From: Haloferax marisrubri
Lineage (GTDB): Archaea > Halobacteriota > Halobacteria > Halobacteriales > Haloferacaceae
DNA: 64,000 bases
Reading direction: 5' to 3'
NCBI RefSeq assembly: GCF_001469875.2
Contig: NZ_LOPW02000004.1
Coordinates: 1-64,000, forward strand
The notes beneath the pieces are model-generated. The model searched no databases, was not told the DNA's origin, and saw nothing but the letters and a program-made list of their open reading frames with translations. This document shows, piece by piece, positions 61,727 through 64,000 of the stretch. Within the stretch, counting starts at the first letter, position 1. Each line of letters starts with the position of its first letter. A program made the translations under genes and the position numbers.

Positions 61727-62253
61727 CCGTCGGCGTCAGCCAGCAGGTCCTCGGCGGTGAGAAGCGACTCCAGTTCGATGTCGTGTTCGGCTAACAGCTC
61801 CGCTGCGCCCTCCTGTCGGTCCACGACGACGATGACGCGGTCGACGACCGCGCCGGCCTCGCGGAGCGCCTCCACGGCGTCGACGGCGCTCTGGCCGGTC
61901 GTCGCGATGTCTTCGAGGACGACGACTTCCTCGCCCTCGTCGAGCGCGCCCTCGATGCGCTTGGCCGTCCCGTACTCCTTCGCTTTCTTCCGGGCGATGA
62001 CGTACGGCTTGTTCGTCTCGACCGCGGTCGCGGCCACGAGCGGGACCGCGCCGAGCGCGACGCCCGCGAGCTTGTCGTCGTCCGCGACGCGCTCCGCGAA
62101 CGCTTCGGCGATGAGCTTCAGACACCGGGGATCGGTCTCGAAGAGGTACTTGTCCACGTAGTAGCTCGACGTGCCGCCGTGAGAGAGTTCGAACTCGCCG
62201 AACTGGACCGCGTCAGCGGCTCGAAGCGCCTCGATGAGTGCTGCGTTCGCCAT
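61723..62253 (-). CDS. pyrE: Orotate phosphoribosyltransferase
   Basis: A 176-residue OPRTase that makes orotidine 5'-phosphate in pyrimidine synthesis. Motifs are the N-terminal [20 protein letters not shown] and the PRPP-binding [17 protein letters not shown]. It corresponds to the H. volcanii pyrE2 type by sequence style. ATG at 62253 ([10 protein letters not shown]). Confidence 0.93.
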   Translation of the reverse strand: MANAALIEALRAADAVQFGEFELSHGGTSSYYVDKYLFETDPRCLKLIAEAFAERVADDDKLAGVALGAVPLVAATAVETNKPYVIARKKAKEYGTAKRIEGALDEGEEVVVLEDIATTGQSAVDAVEALREAGAVVDRVIVVVDRQEGAAELLAEHDIELESLLTAEDLLADADG

Positions 62254-62329
62254 CTTGTTTCGAGAGGGTTCAGGGAGGCGCTTAAGCGGGTTGGTTCGGG
62301 GTGGGTGGCACAAATAGTCGGCTGTACCC

Positions 62330-62688
62330 GAGAGATATATCATCCAACCTGTGAGAGAATATGTGAACTCGTTCTCCGATCCGGACCACCTGCGGAACAC
62401 GGCAAAGACTGGCTGGCTGTGGCTCGACAGAAAACCGAGTCACTTCTCGATACCTCAGTCGTCTTAGAGAAGGTTGAGTTCGTCCGCTGTATCGAGTTTC
62501 AATCCGCGGACGCGGACGACGGACGCACCACGATGCACAACGTGGTCTTTCGTGCTTCAGTATCTGATGATGTAGTTATTGAGGAGACACAGAAACAGGA
62601 AGACCGGGTGCTTAGCTGGTTTGCAGGAGTTCCTGAGAAACAGGAAGGTGACGTTGCCGACGATATTCGACATTTCGTGGAGAACTGA
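62330..62688 (+). pseudogene. Probable truncated NUDIX-like remnant
   Basis: The open frame on the plus strand lacks a credible start. Its 3' two-thirds (LLDTSVVLEKVEFVRCIEFQSADADDGRTTMHNVVFRASVSDD and ending DDIRHFVEN) resembles the C-terminal half of haloarchaeal NUDIX hydrolases, but the NUDIX box is missing. Upstream, another frame encodes a sensible start ([19 protein letters not shown]), so a frameshift or deletion near 62400-62470 is likely. Base composition is lower in GC than its neighbours. The identification is tentative. Confidence 0.4.
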
Positions 62689-62738
62689 CGTGGCGAGGTC
62701 CGGTTAAACCGGTTCAGCAATCGTTCTGTTACTGTACT

Positions 62739-62776
62739 GCGAGCGAGGCCGAAGGCCGAGTCTCGCCGCCTTTTTT
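62739..62776 (+). terminator. Intrinsic-terminator-like hairpin with T-run
   Basis: gcgagcgaggccgaaggcc and the complementary half ending ctcgc (62739-62766) fold into a stem with a GAA loop, followed by six T at 62771-62776. It lies after the NUDIX-like remnant. Confidence 0.5.
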
Positions 62777-62797
62777 CCTCCAGGTTTTTCAAGGAGC

Positions 62798-62816
62798 GGG
62801 TCGCCGGAGGCGACCC
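62798..62816. terminator. Hairpin downstream of carS
   Basis: The perfect 8-bp stem gggtcgcc/ggcgaccc with a gga loop lies 20 bp beyond the carS stop on the minus strand; a T-run (six T, minus strand) sits between. It is probably a carS 3' end. Confidence 0.45.
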
Positions 62817-62835
62817 CGACGCAGAAAAAAGTGGG

Positions 62836-63378
62836 TCACCACGGCTCGTTTTTCAGCCCGAGGAGGTACGCGCCGACGTTGGTGACGACGTGGAGCACGG
62901 GCGTCATCACGAGCACGACCGCGAGCACGGGCAGGGTGAACGTCGCCGAGAACCAACCGGGCGCGGCGACGAACGCGAGGACGAGCGCGCCGACGACGAA
63001 GTCGAGTTGGTCGAGGCCGGGGAAGGCGGCACCGCGTTCGCGGCCCGAGCGGCGCTTGAGGAACGACGCGCCGATGTCGCCGAGCATCGCGCCGAGCGCG
63101 AGGCCGAACCCGGCGGCGAGGGGGAACGTCGGGAGCGAGACGCCGAGCGCGCCCGAGACCGCGGGCCCGACGGCGTTGAGGACGACGGCGAGGAGCGTCC
63201 CGGCCAGCGTCCCGGCGGCGGTGCCGCGCCACGTCTTGCCGTCCCCGAGGACGCGTCGGCCGCCCCACGTGCGCCCGCCGTCGATGGGGCGACCGCCGCC
63301 CGCGAGGACGGCGGCGTTGTTCGGCACGTACGCGGGCAACATCGCCCAGAAGGCGGTGGCGACGAGAGAGACGACCAT
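62836..63378 (-). CDS. carS: CDP-archaeol synthase
   Basis: A 180-residue CarS (DUF46), which activates digeranylgeranylglyceryl phosphate with CTP in archaeal membrane lipid synthesis. It has about five membrane helices. The family motif begins at [20 protein letters not shown], with a C-terminal [20 protein letters not shown] at 63378 ([14 protein letters not shown]). Confidence 0.93.
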   Translation of the reverse strand: MVVSLVATAFWAMLPAYVPNNAAVLAGGGRPIDGGRTWGGRRVLGDGKTWRGTAAGTLAGTLLAVVLNAVGPAVSGALGVSLPTFPLAAGFGLALGAMLGDIGASFLKRRSGRERGAAFPGLDQLDFVVGALVLAFVAAPGWFSATFTLPVLAVVLVMTPVLHVVTNVGAYLLGLKNEPW

Positions 63379-63504
63379 ACCGACCCGTCGGCGGCGAGGA
63401 ATGTAAGTTCCGACGGTTCGTCGCCGGGCGAGTCGCCGGAGTCGTTCGATTTCGTGTCCGAATCGATGATAACCCTCAATAGCTGACGGTCGCAATCGTT
63501 TATT

Positions 63505-64000
63505 ATGATTCCCCCCATCGCGAGCAGGTTCGTCGCGGGAGAGTCCGCGGCGGGAGCGCTCGACCACGCCCGACGGATGAACGACGACGGCGTGGCGGTC
63601 ATCCTCAACCTCCTCGGGGAGCACTACGACGAGCGCGCCCCCGCGGACGAGGACGCGGCGGCCTACGTCCGGCTCGTCGAGGACATCGCCTCGACCGGCA
63701 TCGACGCCTGCGTGTCGGTCAAACCCTCACAAATCGGCCTCGATGCGGGCGACCACGTGTTCGAGGAGAACTACCGGCGCATCGCCGAGGCGGCCGACGA
63801 GCACGGCGTCTTCCTGTGGTGCGACATGGAGGACCACGAGACGACCGACGTGACCCTCGACGCCTTCGAGGAACTCGCCCGCGAGTTCGACGGCGGGATG
63901 GGGCTGTGCGTGCAGGCGAACCTCAAGCGCACGCCAGAGGACCTCGAACGCCTCGCCGACGTGCCGGGGAAGATTCGCCTCGTCAAGGGCGCGTACGACG
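63505..64000 (+). CDS. Proline dehydrogenase, N-terminal part (runs off the window)
   Basis: The first 165 codons of a PRODH-like TIM barrel: [20 protein letters not shown], then [51 protein letters not shown] and [10 protein letters not shown] at the edge. These match the proline dehydrogenase active-site strands. The enzyme oxidises proline to pyrroline-5-carboxylate using FAD. The start ATG at 63505 follows a short AT-rich stretch. Confidence 0.9.
   Translation, partial: MIPPIASRFVAGESAAGALDHARRMNDDGVAVILNLLGEHYDERAPADEDAAAYVRLVEDIASTGIDACVSVKPSQIGLDAGDHVFEENYRRIAEAADEHGVFLWCDMEDHETTDVTLDAFEELAREFDGGMGLCVQANLKRTPEDLERLADVPGKIRLVKGAYD

Overview
The window is chromosomal DNA of a halophilic archaeon, almost certainly Haloferax or a close relative. 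The GC content is high, the predicted proteins are very acidic, and the gene order matches what I know of Haloferax: sepF-uvrA, the split RNA-polymerase cluster rpoH-B''-B'-A'-A''-nusA, the rpsL-rpsG-fusA and hom-tuf-rps10 groups, and a pyrE gene of the type used as the H. volcanii marker. The species is an inference; no database was searched.

Layout. 1-12.5 kb: metabolic and housekeeping genes (ROK kinase, AIM24-like protein, UspA, GcvT/YgfZ-like protein, geranylgeranyl-reductase-family flavoprotein, an ABC-2 exporter pair, a repeat-rich secreted CARDB-type protein). 12.6-19.9 kb: uvrA, sepF, a PUA protein, RNase R and small zinc-finger proteins. 20.87-32.92 kb: an integrated element of about 12 kb in a tRNA-Ala(CGC) gene. 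32.9-50.5 kb: translation and transcription genes, nearly all on the minus strand. 50.8-51.4 kb: two tRNA-Asp(GTC) genes followed by degenerate tRNA-derived repeats. 51.5-64 kb: SDR enzyme, paired fluoride exporters behind a HerA-like ATPase, TiaS, regulators, an arylsulfotransferase, a nucleobase permease with a phosphoribosyltransferase-type regulator, pyrE, carS and the start of a proline dehydrogenase gene.

The element is the most interesting part. It looks like a complete provirus of the tailless, internal-membrane type (SNJ1/SH1-like, order Halopanivirales, by inference). It has a 15-bp direct repeat at both ends (attL 20867-20881, attR 32910-32924) and a tyrosine integrase beside attL. 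A minus-strand operon carries a small packaging-type P-loop ATPase, a PD-(D/E)XK-like nuclease, a 78-residue protein of a kind common in bacterial tailed phages, and micro-membrane proteins. A divergent plus-strand operon carries three consecutive soluble, apparently beta-rich proteins (capsid candidates) followed by a series of proteins with one membrane segment each. No replication protein was recognised. Most gene junctions overlap as ATGA, GTGA or TGATG, and several genes are only 26-63 codons long. A family of AT-rich palindromes built on ATTGA/TCAAT lies at three control regions and is a good candidate for the lysogeny operator.

Outside the provirus, two control elements stand out. A 24-bp palindromic site is nearly identical upstream of the NCS2 permease gene and upstream of the neighbouring PRTase-type regulator gene, at the same distance from each start codon. 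A 35-codon, apparently leaderless ORF sits in front of the ACT-domain/homoserine dehydrogenase operon and overlaps it by ATGA.
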